This document shows, one piece after another, positions 13,315-25,656 of a DNA stretch of 64,000 bases. Below the pieces are notes generated by a model. That model had not been told where the DNA came from. It saw nothing but the letters and a program-made list of their open reading frames with translations, and ran no database searches. The translations under genes and the position numbers were made by a program. Numbering within the stretch: position 1 is the first letter of the stretch; every line of letters starts with the position of its first letter. The DNA is taken from assembly GCA_964036155.1 (NCBI GenBank), contig OZ038422.1, forward strand, positions 63,139,201 through 63,203,200, in the 5' to 3' direction. The stretch is from Diploscapter coronatus (Eukaryota > Nematoda > Chromadorea > Rhabditida > Rhabditidae).

Positions 13315-15678
13315 ATGGCTAACGTTCTGTGTATCATTTTCCTATTCCTGCTCAAAGGTAAGCCTATCCGTCTTTTCTCACTTCTCAAGTTACAATTTCA
13401 TTATTCACTCATTGCACTGCTTGTGCAAATGCAGTACATTTGCCCATCTTTCAGACTAATGTTTTTCGACCAAATAACCCTCCTTGAAGGAGTTTCCCGC
13501 ACAAAGCCTCCCGCATTTGTCTTCCATTATTTCCTTCCCTAATATTTCTCTCATAAAGGAGAGGGGATTAGGGCCTTTGGCATTGATTATTCAATGTGTC
13601 TATATTTTCTAATTTTTGCAAATGTTTGAATAGTCAAGATAAAAGTTATCTTGGTTGTTTGGCGACATTACGATAGTAATTCTGAATATTTCAATTTTAT
13701 GCGGGTGTGTGCTCGTACCTGAATGAATAGGTCTGAATTTTCCAGCGATGTCCGCTGTGGGAAATGACGACGAGGATCGGCTGATGATCGACTTGTTCCG
13801 CGGCTACAACGCGCTCGTACAGCCCGTCGCCAACAAATCACATCTCCCCATGATCGTTCAAATCGCTATGCAACTCGTACTTCTCGTCAATGTCGTGAGC
13901 TTTCCTGAATTTTCTCATGCTTTCATTTTCTTTAAATTTTCGCATATTCTAAAATTTTTATCTGAAAAACTAAACTCAATTTTTAGTCGGCATTTTTAGT
14001 CTTCAAATTCAGGACGAAAAACAACAAGTCATGCACACAAATGTTTGGCTGGCTCTCGTGAGTTTCCTCCAGAAAATTAGAACATCGATTTTCATAATTT
14101 CCAGAAATGGAATGACTACCAACTCAAATGGGACCCCTCAGATTACGGAGGAATAGAGAGCATGAGGGTTGCACCTGATAAAATTTGGCAACCAGATATT
14201 GTGCTCTTTAATAAGTTTGAATTTTTAAGTATCTTGTGAAGACCAACCTAATTTAGCGCTGATGGAAACTACGAGGTGTCCTTCCTGTGCAATACCTTGA
14301 TTCACCATACTGGGGAAGTATTGTGGGTGCCTCCTGCAATCTACAAGAGTTCCTGCATTATTGATGTCGAGTATTTTCCTGTAAGATTTCAAAGTCTACT
14401 TCTTCAAAGTTGAAAATTAAGTTCGACGAACAAATCTGTAGTCTGACATTTGGAAGTTGGACTTACAATCAAGAAGAGTTGAAACTGGACTTCCTCTATT
14501 CTGACATGGTCGATTTTTCTGATTATGCCTCGAGCAGCATATGGGATTTGATTGATGGGCCAGCGATTTTGACAGAAGATCGAAGTCGGGCCGAATTCCA
14601 GATTCGGATACGGTCAGTAAAGTCTTTGAGTCTCCAATTTTTGTCCATTTTCAGAAGGAAAACCCTGTTCTATACGGTGGTTCTACTGCTGCCGACAATT
14701 ATGATGGCATTTTTGAACGTCACTGTATTCTACTTGCCTACCGCCTCGGGTAAGTCAAAACTGTTGATAAAAATCGAATTTTCTTTTATTTCAGGTGAAA
14801 AAATGGGTCTGACAATGAATGTCTCCCTGTCTATTGTCGTGTTTTTGCTTCTGGTGTCGAAGATTCTGCCACCTACCTCGTCCTCCATTCCTTTGGTTAG
14901 ATTTACTATAGCTTTTCAAATTTACTCTCAATTTAGGCTGCCAAATACTTGCTGTTGACGTTCGTGCTTAACGTCATCACGATTGTCGTGACGACAGTCA
15001 TTTGCAATATTTATTTTCGCTCTGCCGCGACGCACCACTTACCTCCTTGGGTCAGAAGTCTATTTCTCGAGGTTTGTCTCGTAAATAATTCAATTTATCT
15101 GAAGGCTCTAGTGGCTTCCCCTGTTCATGTGCATGAAGCGGCCGAATCGAAAGAACGTGCTTCGATTCTTGAAGAAACGGCATACCCCGACAGAAACTAG
15201 GAATGTCGGTCCGGAAGAAGCCGTGCGGATTGAGAACCATCATCCACACTGCTCCATGCACGATACGCGGAAAATCCAGCACGCCTGCGCGGATTTGACG
15301 CCCGATGCGCAGAGAGCCCTAGATGCCATTGAATTCATCACGGAAAATCGTCGTGATGAGGAAATCAATAAACAGGTGGTTTTGGCATTTTTTTTCAAAC
15401 AACGAACATTTCCCAGATGAAAGACGACTGGAAGTACGTGAGCATGGTTATCGACAGACTTTTATTGTACGGATTTTTCGCTGTTACGTTAGGGGGCACA
15501 ATAGGTAAGTCATGAGTTTTCGAAAATTCACAAATTTCACCTTCTAGGAATTATCGCTTCCGCCCCGACGATTTTCGAGACGGTGGATGAGAATCAGAAT
15601 ATCAAGCGATTGAAATACCTCTACAAACTGAACAGGAACTATAGTTTTAACGATACCTATCAGCCGGGAATATATTGA
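13315..15678 (+). CDS. Nicotinic acetylcholine receptor-type channel subunit, non-alpha
   Basis: Cys-loop ligand-gated ion channel subunit of the cell membrane. The first exon (13315-13357) encodes a signal peptide. The extracellular domain shows [25 protein letters not shown] and the Cys loop [15 protein letters not shown]. Membrane spans M1 ([20 protein letters not shown]), M2 ([19 protein letters not shown]), M3 ([20 protein letters not shown]) and M4 (near 15.45-15.55 kb) follow in order. GEK before M2 fits a cation-selective pore. The loop C position (about 14.57 kb) has no adjacent cysteine pair, so this is a non-alpha subunit that would need an alpha partner for the classical acetylcholine site. 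It looks closest to the levamisole-type non-alpha group, without being assignable to one subunit. About nine short introns; the frame stays open to the stop at 15676-15678. Confidence 0.93.
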
Positions 15679-16151
15679 AAAAATGTTAGAATTTTCAGAG
15701 ATGAATAAAGATATTTATTGCTTGTCAGCTAGAGAGAATTCAATTTGACAGCTTTGAAGACTCCGCCTCAAATTTTCGTCGTCTCGCCCATTTCTGGGCT
15801 CGATGCGGACTCATTAAAATTAACATGACTCGGTGTGCATCTATGGGGATATATGAAATCTCACAATTCCGAGGACTTGGATCTTCCAGAACAAATTCAT
15901 TTTACGTCATAACGTCATCAGACACTTTACGTGTTGAACTCATCGGACCGCCCTCTTTCCATTACGTCTCTGGGTTCTCTCCCAAAGGGCCACAGCGTGC
16001 TTCCTCGTAAAATTTCGCGATCCATCTTCCCCACAAAGTTTTACGTCACCTCTTCTATTTTTGTTGCGTTTTACAAATTGTTTAAATCCCACCATTTTCG
16101 CCATATTTAGGTACCCCTTTCCACCGGTTCAGGCCTATACTTTCACTAGAA
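15679..16151. other. Intergenic region, no gene recognised
   Basis: A 470-base gap between two genes on the same strand. An ATG-AATAAAG sequence near 15701-15710 is a good polyadenylation signal for the receptor gene. One copy of the ATATATGAAATC motif lies at 15847-15860. Nothing else is recognised. Confidence 0.4.
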
Positions 16152-16899
16152 ATGAACTACGGATTCGTATTCAGCGCCCTTCTAGTCATAATTCTGGCAG
16201 TTCTGGCCACAGCCAAGGACGGAGGTCTGTTCGAGAAAAGGGATAGTGAGTGCCGAAAATTTCTGTTCAACTAACCTTTCTTGTGATATGCATTCATCTA
16301 ACCCGAATTGTGTGTCGTGAACTTTCACACAAATTTTCAATTCGCTCGATTTGATGGCACTTTGTCGTATCCCAATTGCAAATTACGTGCGCTAGTCGAG
16401 CGCGTATGTTTCAATTCGGTTGATTAGTGGAAAAAAAAAACCATAAAAGTCCTCTTCCTCCGCTCAAAGCGAGGGAAAAGCTGCCAAATTGACGAAGCTT
16501 TCCAAACTATAGTAGAATTTGGCATAAAAATGACTTCAAATCACGAAAAAATCTAGGCGATTTCTTCCTGCGCAGTGCAAAATGGGCCCAGTTTCCATCC
16601 GGTGGCAGTTTGGTGTCGGGTCGAGGTGGCTTCCGGCCTGGATTCAACAGTCAGAACGGCTGGAGGCAGTTTGTCTACGATTTCAGAAAGGCAAGATCCA
16701 AATTAATTCCTGATTACTGTAGCTTCTTGCTGTTTGCGTGAAATGATGCAAAACAAGCGCGAAATTATTATTGCATCAGCAAAGCCAAATCGTGTTAGCT
16801 TTTTTCTGCAAGCCTGCATTATGATTGACACATTTAATTTGGAGGAGAAATCTTAATTTTCCACCAGAAAATTGTGACTAACCCATATCTTTTCAGTAG
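16152..16899 (+). CDS. Small secreted, neuropeptide-like precursor (tentative)
   Basis: The ATG at 16152 follows CACTAGAA, a possible trans-splice acceptor. Exon 1 encodes a clear signal peptide (MNYGFVFSALLVIILAVLA) and then KDGGLFEKRD, whose KR is a dibasic cleavage site at the very end of the exon. Exon 2 (about 16558-16690) encodes a Gly/Ser/Phe-rich peptide beginning SDFFLRSAKWAQFPSGG and ending WRQFVYDFRK. The simplest 3' join uses a GC donor (AAAG|GCAAGA), giving a stop immediately after the next acceptor (16897-16899). A GT donor a little upstream would instead add a Pro/Phe-rich tail. AATAAA occurs near 17005. The short secreted form with dibasic processing suggests a neuropeptide or antimicrobial-type peptide. 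No known peptide family is recognised. Confidence 0.5.
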
Positions 16900-17826
16900 T
16901 CGATATCCACCAGCCACATCTTCTCCATTCAAGCCCCGCCCATTCTTCAAACATCCTCATTTCATGTTTTTCTGATTAACTAATTCGTTTTATAGAATTC
17001 AAAATAAAATAAAGCACAAACACTGTTAATTCACGTCTTCATGCCTATCGAATTCATATTTTCGATTTTTGAATGCCATTACTTCATAATTGAAAGATTC
17101 TATGCCACCATTCTAATGATCATAAATACAGTAAATATACAAAGAGAGAAGTAATGATAGATTCAGACCATTTTCGGGTTAAATGAAATAGTTGTTGAAC
17201 AAATGGAATTAAGAGACCACGCTGTGTCCTTCTTTCCAATTTGTTCCACGCTTGAAAGAGAGGGAGTCCACCTTTCACGCTCTGACTTTAGCTTTTCTTC
17301 TCCCTCTTCGTGTTCACTAACGAGGAGGAAATAGAGGAGAAAGAGCCGAGACGAAAAAGGGAGGACGCGTAAAATTGTGCGCGAGAAAAAGGCCTGCCTC
17401 TTTTCTAAACGTGGAATGAATTGGAAAGAGGGAAACAGTGGAGACAAAGAATTATGCCAAAAAACGAACTAGAAAATTAATTAAAAATTTGATAGAAAAT
17501 CACATAGTTGGTTGTGGTTGATGAAAGCTACAGCTGTGTGGGTTGAAATTTCTTTACATATCATTCAGATTAATTCGAAAAATATCTAACTGGCACGATT
17601 AGCTATTTAAGCACATTAAAGTGCTTTCCCAGGAAAAAGAACGAAGTCTTACGAGATTTGGCAACTCATTTAGAAAATACCGTATTCGAAACTTGCCGTA
17701 GAATTAAGTGCAAAATTAAAGTGGAAAAAGGGGAAGAAAGGAATAATTATATGACTATGTTAAAATTCGAATAATTAATCAACAAACAATTGATCAAATG
17801 AAAAAAGTGACCTTGATTCTGCGCAT
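16900..17826. other. Convergent intergenic region
   Basis: A 0.9 kb gap between the 3' ends of two convergent genes. Tandem AATAAA-type signals near 17005-17015 belong to the plus-strand gene. The rest is AT-rich, with short open frames that look like chance. Confidence 0.4.
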
Positions 17827-20332
17827 TTAGCGATTCCTAAAGTCAATTACCGTACAAGGGATGTTGGCCGAGTATACGACGTGTTGAGCCGCGGTGAACA
17901 GACGTTGGGCTTCTAAATCGTGAAAATGGCACAAAACAAAAAATAATAATAAGAAAAATACCAGGATGAGGGTGGAAGCCAGTCAATTCACAAGCTCCAA
18001 TCGTGGACAACCCCTCTGGAGTCAGCACGAAAGTTCCAACTCTGAAACAACTAGCATAAAGATAAAACATCTGAAATCTTTTACTAAAATTAAATTCAAT
18101 TTTTATACAAAAAGCATAAAATGAACAAAATTTTAAAAATATATTTTTTAAACCGTACTCTTGCTTCGCGGGTGCTGCTACAATGGCAATCGCTTCGCTC
18201 ATCATCGTTTGGTAGGCACAATGAGTGTGGAGATCGACAGAACTCAGAAACGCGGTTTGAGAAGGATGTGTGTGGATCCAGCCCAGGGTTATTAGACCCT
18301 CGTTATCCTGGAAAGAACAGTAAAATTAAAATATTCGGGAAAAATCAAATTATCGTCGTTTCATATATAGTTGATTGAAACTAGCATACTCAGTAAAATT
18401 TAAACTGAAACTAACATGCTCAGATGCGAAATTAAAATACCTGTAATCGAAAGACCTCCTCCTCGCCCTCGGCAATGCACCCGTCGGCACTACCCTTCTG
18501 CCGCGGGATGATGACGTGAGTGACCATGAATCTGTCGCGAACCATCTTTCCGCACAAAATACCACAAGTCTCCACGTTACTCATCGTGTTCTCCTTCGCG
18601 TGGTCCAGGAATCTAAAGTGTCAATTCAATTCGACAAAACTGTCAAGTTGTCACTACTTTTGAATATCAACTTTGAAATTCGTCAAAACGTACGACAAAA
18701 ATAAAAGAAACTGACTTCTCAATGAGCTCTCCCGAGACAGCCATTCGCTTCTGAGACATGGGTCCTGGAGTGGATGTGGGTTTGTCGACCCTGTTGATCG
18801 ACGGTGCAGAGGGCTTGGTTGCAGTCGAAGCGGCAGAAATCGAGGACAATGAGGGGAAATTCAAATTCGCCGTCGCCACGTTCGGATCGCTGCAAGAAAA
18901 ATAATGAAATTTTGAAAAATAGACAGTCCTAGGAGGGACGATCGTCAGAAACCCCTTGAGACCTACTCCCCTGCATACTTCTTTTACAAATTTTCACCTC
19001 TGACGTCTCACTAGCCTAAAATATTTGCTATGCAAAGCATTGCCGTAATTATGATTTCGTATTTGCGACCTACTCCTCGTACATTTTTCGTCTGACGAAA
19101 ATGCTCCTTAGGGCGCGTTCAGAGTTGTGCTGAAGTCAGCATCAGCAAAGAGAGCATGGAAATGAGAGGGAAAAGAGCCACTCTCCTTTTGCGCGCTATT
19201 TTGTATTGATGCTGATTTCAGCACAACTGAACGCGCCCCTAGATATGAGAATAGAAAATTAACATACACAATTTCGATGTGGTCGAGTTTCTTGTCGAGC
19301 ATTAGGTCGGTTTTGGCTGCTTTCGCCGCCTCCTCTGCCAGAATTTCTCTCGCTGCCTTCTCCATGGTCTGACCCAGTTCGGCTTCTTGCTCCTCCTTCA
19401 AACATCCAAATTTTAGAATTTGACCATTGGTATTGCTTATTTTAAAAATTAGCTTGCTTAAAATGAAATTTTTTTACCATCTCTGATCAAAACAGTATGA
19501 GGAAAAGGCATATGCTAATTTTTAAAGTTTCAAATATTCGCGAAAAGCCCACCTGCTGTTTTCTCCTATGCACCTCGAGTAGCCTTCTGAAATGGCTGGC
19601 CTCGGCTTCGAACGTCTTCTTTAGCTCCCTCTTGATATTCTCGGCCTTCGTCATCGCACTCGGGATGAGCTCAGCGACGCGTCGTTTCTCCTCGGATTCG
19701 TGGATCGAATAATCGACATGCGAGCGAATCTCATCCATTGCAAACCTAAAAAATTTCAAAATAGGCTTCAAAAATCTCGTATTTTGGCTATCTGGAAATT
19801 GCACAACATTCGAAATACTGTAGGTTAGGGTAGGATATTGGATGGTAGGCTTATTTTCACACACTATTTTGTATGCCTTGAGTTCTTGAATGTGGTGCGG
19901 TTTCGGTTGCCTAATATTCTCAAAAAATGCATTAAAAATTCAAAAATTCATTTTTAAGAACAAATCGGTTACCAGCAAAATCGCACGAGCAGCACGAGGC
20001 CCTTCTCCAAGTTTCCGTCGTCAATGTACGCCATCGCCATTCTATGCATCTCGATCAGACTACGGTAATATCTAAAATATGTTTGATAGGAAAATTGAAA
20101 AATCGATACTTTCGCCTAGCATTACTTTGAAAATGTCATCAGGTATTTCCTTTTCAGGAAACATTTGAACTTCAAAAATTAAAAATATGCTAATTTTATG
20201 AAAGTCGATTTGAAATTACCGTGCGATGGGCACTTGGTCGGAGACCTTAAGCGACTCGGCTGATTTCATCAGCTTCTTCATGCGCTCCGTCGCGTTGCTC
20301 TTTGCCTCAGCGTCCAACGTGTCGCTGATCAT
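17827..20332 (-). CDS. STAMBP: AMSH/STAM-binding JAMM deubiquitinase
   Basis: Zinc metalloprotease that cleaves Lys63-linked ubiquitin chains on cargo at endosomal ESCRT-0/STAM sites. The start at 20332 ([20 protein letters not shown]) lies two bases behind a TTTGCAG acceptor, probably a trans-splice site. The N-terminal half is the helical USP8/MIT-like dimerisation domain (about 20.33-19.9 kb), then a coiled coil (19.74-19.26 kb) and a Ser/Thr/Pro linker. The catalytic MPN+ domain (18.61-17.83 kb) shows the glutamate in [10 protein letters not shown], the zinc motif [14 protein letters not shown] (HxH, then D) and the AMSH-specific second zinc site around [11 protein letters not shown]. The C-terminus ends [18 protein letters not shown], stop 17827-17829. 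Catalytic residues are all present. Eight or nine introns; one holds a MITE at 19109-19241. Confidence 0.94.
19109..19241. mobile_element. Small MITE with TA ends in an AMSH intron
   Basis: Near-perfect inverted ends of about 33 bases (TAGGGCGCGTTCAG...GTTGTGCTGA and its complement ending CTGAACGCGCCCCTA) enclose a 133-base element without an ORF. TA on both sides fits a Tc1/mariner-type target duplication. Superfamily placement rests only on the TA. Confidence 0.7.
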
Positions 20333-23181
20333 CCCTGCAAATTTCGAGAATTATTCAATTCCTCGAATGTCCTGCAAAATTGACCCACTTCACCAAACGA
20401 TCGATCACCCTCATTTGGAAATCTTACGCACTTTTCAACCCAGACAGAATCGATATTTCAGAAAACCCGGGTGAACTGCCCAAATGGGTGATCGGCGCGA
20501 AGCGGGGCAAACTACAACGAGAACCCAACTTATATCAATTCATCACGAAAACAACAAATATATCAACAGACGAATGAAAAATTCTCCAACACGAACGCGG
20601 CGCACGTTTTTCACGCAGTAAATCGAACGCAGAATTCGATGCAAAGAGGAGACGCAATGATAAGAGATTGTTACGGCGCTAACGATAATAAATCAAATAC
20701 AAGTCAAATGCGATGTGGACGAGAGGGAGTATTGAATGGAACAGCATGTTTGCCTCGCAATGAAAGGGTATATGAAATCCTCTATCCTCTAACCGTGAGG
20801 ATATAAACTTAAGCTACGTATAGAGGCGAGGAGAGCGCCTAATATGAGTTAAATTAATCTGCGTGTCCGCGCGTGTGAATGAATGGCTGCAAGTGTGTAG
20901 TTCCAGGAATCGTTATCACTATTCTGTGTATCTATCCGTTCGTGCTCTGTTATTCTCCTTCCTTCCTTCCCCCCTTCCCCTTTCTTCCTGCTTCCCAGCT
21001 TCAACCTCCCCTTTTCTATTTCCGCAGCTTCTTCTTTCCCTTGTCTTTTCGTCTGGACTCTCCGTCTTTCGTACGATCTTTCGCCTATCGACTCCCAATG
21101 TCTTTCTTTTCTTCATGGGGCGTGCCGCGAGTCCTCTATGCAAGGGGGAGTAAATCCAACGTCCCCTCTCGGCCGACACCTAAATTTATCCCCTAACATC
21201 CTTTTTTATTCGCGCCGAAAAATGGTCACTTTTTTGTGAAGTACCAACGATAAATTCCCGCAAGATGATGCGAATGTTTATTTATATTTGGAGTGAGTTG
21301 AGTGCCAGCCGCAAAGCCGTCTAATTGACAGCTTCGCGCAATTTGGACGGGCTTAATTAAATTCGCGCCACCTCCTTATCAAGTCCTTCTGCGTCTAGTC
21401 TTTAACTTCTCGAAGTCACATGTACATACTGCATGTCTGTTTGTAGATTAGCCATATAAGGGTCGTTCTCCCTTTAGAGGCTATCATTTTCCCCCCTCTT
21501 CCCCCAGTGGACTTCTCGTTATCCAATCACTTGCTGCTGAATTTCGCAAAACGGAAATTGCCTTTCTCGGTTATTTTCGCAAGCCCTACTCGTTTCAGGC
21601 CGCTGTATCTATGCTGATTCCCTAAATGAAGGCCCTAAAATCAGATAGTCTGACCGGAGGGGCGACATTTTATGCGCTCGCGCCCCCTGATGAGGACATC
21701 GAACAGCACCGGAAGGCCACCAGTGGTAAGCCACATTTCACCAAGAGATATATCAAATCCCGCTTTATCCGCCTTCCCCGAGCCTGAGATTCGATTGTAA
21801 TTTCGAGCGCATTTGATTACAGCGCAATCAAAGCTCGCGCTTCTCCCCTGGCTTAATTGGATTTCTATGTTTGTTTTCTGCCGAGAAATCGTGGCTTTTC
21901 TGTCTGCGACTTTCTGCACTGCAGCAGTGTATCATTCTCCATTCAAGGGGACATAGTTCAAAAGCTCATTCCACAGCTTTCTCTAAGCTTCTTGTCTCAT
22001 ACTGCTGTCTTCCATTTTGCACACTACTCTCAGGAGAATTGGATCTCCCCTCCTCTTTGATTCCTCACATTTTTAAGAGCTACACAATGTCTTCTCTGCG
22101 GAGTTAGTAATTTCATATATCCCTGATCCTCTATGAATTTGTGTTGCATTTTTCATTAGGTGCTTAGCCAGTTTTGAGCGATGGATTCCTCGTCTCGAAC
22201 ATTCTCATTATTCATTCGTCGTTGCGTCGTTTTTGCGAAGTCGGTCAATAGAGAGAATGAGAAGTGAGCTTTAGATATACATCATCATGATTTGCACGGA
22301 CTAATTAGTGCAGTAACAGTGCGATTCTCATTAACAATCGAAAACGAAGTCATTAGCCTGTGCATTAGGGTCCCCAAGCTTCGCTCCTTTGTAAAAATGC
22401 GTCTGTGATAGCTAGAAATCAAAAATCTGGGAAGGAAGATACCCTCCAAACCCAAAATGCCATAAAGACCTAGTGTAGATCGACGATAAACTTGATAAAA
22501 TGGTTCTGTGCCAAAAATCAGACCGCAATTTTTGCGTCCACTCAGTTTGAAGTTTGCTAAAATGTGTTCATCTCAAGCAGCGGATTTTTGATTCTTTCGG
22601 CGGCGGAACTTTTTAAATTTAATTTTTTTCTCCTCACAAAAATCTTATTTACAACCCCGATGATATTTCTGCCAAAACTTTTGCCACCAACGTCAAATCG
22701 TCATAACTACTTGGGGGCCCTACCTGTGCACTTTAATTTGATGCTTATCGAAATAATCATTAAATTTTTGCTCAAAATACGGTTATCGATTTTTTTTCTT
22801 CTTTATCCCCCTTTCATGCATCTAGATTTTACTTGTACCGACTGTTAATTAATATAGACTGCAGCAATAAATAGGGGAAAAGCTTACTTCTTTGCATCAT
22901 TGGCTAAAGAGTGCGAAGAGTGGAGAGAGTGGCAGACATAGAGTGTTGCTGCGAGTCTAGTGGAATGTGAAGAGCCATTCATCTTCGTGAATGCACCCAT
23001 TATGAATTGCTCGCGAAGGCCGTCTAAATACCCCTTAATAAGATCTGCACTTATCAACAAGCCATCATTTTCGACGAATCCGCTCGTTATCGACAGGTGT
23101 TTCGCAAATTGTAGTTTTAAGCGAAACAAATACAAAATAAGGAGAGGAGTTGCTCATTGATATCTTGATATTTTGCTAGAA
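20333..23181. other. Large intergenic region with one MITE, no gene recognised
   Basis: A 2.8 kb gap between divergent genes. It contains pyrimidine-rich tracts near 20950-21110, three copies or relatives of the ATATATGAAATC motif (20766, 21745, and 22109 on the other strand) and a 357-base MITE at 22366-22722. Long open frames in the C/T-rich tract are low-complexity and unlikely to be coding. Regulatory DNA for AMSH and ssu-2 is expected here. Confidence 0.45.
22366..22722. mobile_element. MITE copy 1 (TAGGGTCCCCAAG ends)
   Basis: Ends TAGGGTCCCCAAG and CTTGGGGGCCCTA are inverted, with TA at both edges. The interior has no ORF. The left 300 bases align by eye with 38647-38950, sharing blocks such as AAAAATGCGTCT, GGGAAGGAAG, CAAACCCAAAAT and AGTTTGAAGTTTGC-type stretches, so the two form one family. 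Confidence 0.75.
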
Positions 23182-24650
23182 ATGTCTTCTCCAGGTAGTC
23201 CAATATGAATTGTTTGTCTTGAAATTTCATCAATTTTTAGCCGAGAAGGACAACTCGAGTCGGTACTTTGATGACGTAATTCCAATGGGGGAATTTGAAG
23301 TTCGTGAGGCTTTACTGGATGAAGCCAAGAGACATAGGCGAGAAGTTTACCGTAGCTTTTCGCCTATTCTTACAATTCTAGGTACTGGAAGGCCTCTGTC
23401 ATCAAGAAGATGGAATTTGAGCAGTTGGAGATGATGAGTTGTTTGCAATACGTGCTCGAATCTTTCACCGAAGCTCGAAGTACAAGTGAGGCGACAGAGG
23501 CAGCCAATTTAACACAGCTCATGTCTGCGGAAGACTGTCTAAACCCATTGACTTCAATCACAAACCCATGGGATTATGAGATTCTCCCAGGAAATACGTT
23601 TGCCGATCAGGTATCAAGCTATACCTGAAAACTATTTTTTTTTTTTTAATTTTTTGCAGGTTCGAGTGATAGAAATGCCCGGAACAAGTCAATTCAACAT
23701 CTGTCCTGCGTGCAATTCCGAAGGCACTATCCATTGCTTCCATTGCAGAGGAATGGGCACTGATAAATGCAATTTCTGCAGGTTGCAATATTTTTCTCTA
23801 CCTATAAAAGTTATCAATGTTTAGGGGAACAGGAATGAAGTCTGGGGTGGCACATCCTGCAGTGTACACGCACCCAATGGTGGCCACATTTCCCCATGCG
23901 GATCTGTCCCGAGGATATGCCTCCTCTTCGACGGCCATGGCCAGGAATGGCAATCAGATTTACGGACTCGGCACTCCAATGCACTTCATGTCCAAGACGG
24001 GAGTCCCACCGCCTGGAATTGGTCTGATTCTTAATCCACCAATTAGTTTTTGACTGGTTCGCTTCCAGGAACGCATGATTTATGCTACATGTGCCACGGC
24101 CGAGGCGTCAAAGAGTGTCATCACTGCAAGGGCAACGGCAAAAAGCCGTGTAGTTCGTGTTGTGGCTCGGGGAAAGTCCGCAACTACACCCGAATCAAAG
24201 TCTATTTGTAAGCAGAAATAACCCAATTCGAAAAAGCACCAGAAATTGAGTTTTGTTGTTGTAGCAAAACCGAAAAGTCCGAGTTCTACACCGAGTCCGA
24301 AATACCTCGGAAATTGCTAGCGAATGTCGAAGGCAAGGAGATCTTCTCTGAAGAAAAGCAGTACGTCCTGCCGATCACCAAATACCCAGTGAAGGAAATT
24401 TGCGAACAGAGCAAATTATTCTGCGCACAGCATCTGCAGAAATGTCTCGGAGTCTGTCGAGTCATAATGGTACGAAACATCATCAACAGAAAAACTAATG
24501 ACGGATTTTCAGCAACGTCATTCGCTAGTCGCCATTCCTGTGTGCAAGGTGCACTACGTACTGGGAAAATCTAAGGGCATCTTCTTCGTGTATGGCGCTG
24601 AACGACAGTGTTATGTGCCGAAATACCCAGCAAAATGTACAATATTGTAA
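23182..24650 (+). CDS. ssu-2: SSUH2 / ssu-2 homolog, zinc-ribbon protein
   Basis: Member of the SSUH2 family (named after C. elegans ssu-2), with a DnaJ-type cysteine-rich region; the biochemical role is not settled. The start MSSP (23182) is followed by AEKDNSSRYFDDVIPMGEF. The family core is REALLDE..., then YVLESFTEARST and WDYEILPGNTFADQ. Paired CxxC motifs follow: CPACNSEGTIHCFHCRGMGT-type near 23.70-23.78 kb and CYMCHGRGVKECHHCKGNGK near 24.08-24.17 kb. The C-terminal domain ends ERQCYVPKYPAKCTIL, stop 24648-24650. One exon junction (about 23344-23385) lacks a GT-AG pair that joins the two conserved readings in frame; the tiny 37-base interval there may hide a non-standard site or a sequence error. 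Otherwise the gene looks intact. Confidence 0.87.
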
Positions 24651-25656
24651 ATATCGCATAATCTCCAAAAACAATTACTTTTCCATCGTGATATCGTTTC
24701 TACCAAACGTCTTTGATTCCGAACAAATAAATTACTATTTGTACTGTGCTCATTCCCTGAATGGATGAATGATGTCATGTGTTACGTGCAGTGAATCACG
24801 TAAGATTGATCTTCATTGTTATGATCATTTGCCAGTGTGCGTTTTCTAAGGAGCCGCGCCCGGCCTGAGGCTATAAAACATGTCGACGCATGTGCTATTT
24901 TGCCGTATTTTGTTCGGGTAACGGGGAAATGCGCAAACACAGAGCTCTTTTCTCGGTAGCTCTCTTTCAAACGCGATCGACCTATTCAATCCCTAGTCAC
25001 ACAATATGTTTCAACAGAATGCCTCGCCCCTTATAAATTCGCTTCCTGCTCTCAGGGCCTATGTAAACCCTTAATTTCACTCAAACCCTCTACAGAAATT
25101 TCCGAAGCCGGAAACGGTAGAGCACTATTCTATTCCATTCCAATTCATAACACTCGACTTCTGCCCGTTGAAATATGAATTTCCACTTTTCACCTCGAAA
25201 TTGAAATTAATCCACCCATGTTGTTTTTCATCACATCATCAATTCAATTCGCACGATAGATTTATGTTTTAAAAATCCCTCTCCTCCCCCTTTCCCATGC
25301 CTTTTTTGTATTTATCATAACAGGTCCTGCTCTGCTGGCGCTTTTTACAATCGAGGGTAATCTTCTCCTTTTCGCCCCGATTTTTCATGTCGAGAGTTCA
25401 TCTCTCGTCGGATAAATCTCACAAAAAATTAGTGACTCTTACTGACAGAGGACCAGTACATAATGCTACGCGTTATTGCAGCGTTAGTCATCTGTGATTT
25501 TTGTCGCTCGCAAAATATTGATACAGCTTTTTGCTGTTTTCCTTATAAGGATAGTAGCTTGTATTTTCTGACCTGTTCTGTATATTTTTCCCCATTCCGT
25601 TGTTTGTCCATATTCGTCGTGGTGTTATTGCTCGATTTCCAGTCAGTCCTTGCCAA
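24651..25656. other. Intergenic region, no gene recognised
   Basis: A 1 kb gap between two plus-strand genes. AATAAA at about 24725 can serve ssu-2. The remainder is AT-rich and pyrimidine-rich, with no recognisable coding or RNA feature. Confidence 0.4.

Noticed and set aside
20919..21196. Overlapping open frames of 86-105 codons on both strands
   Set aside because: They fall in C/T-rich low-complexity sequence, overlap each other, and show no protein features or splice partners.
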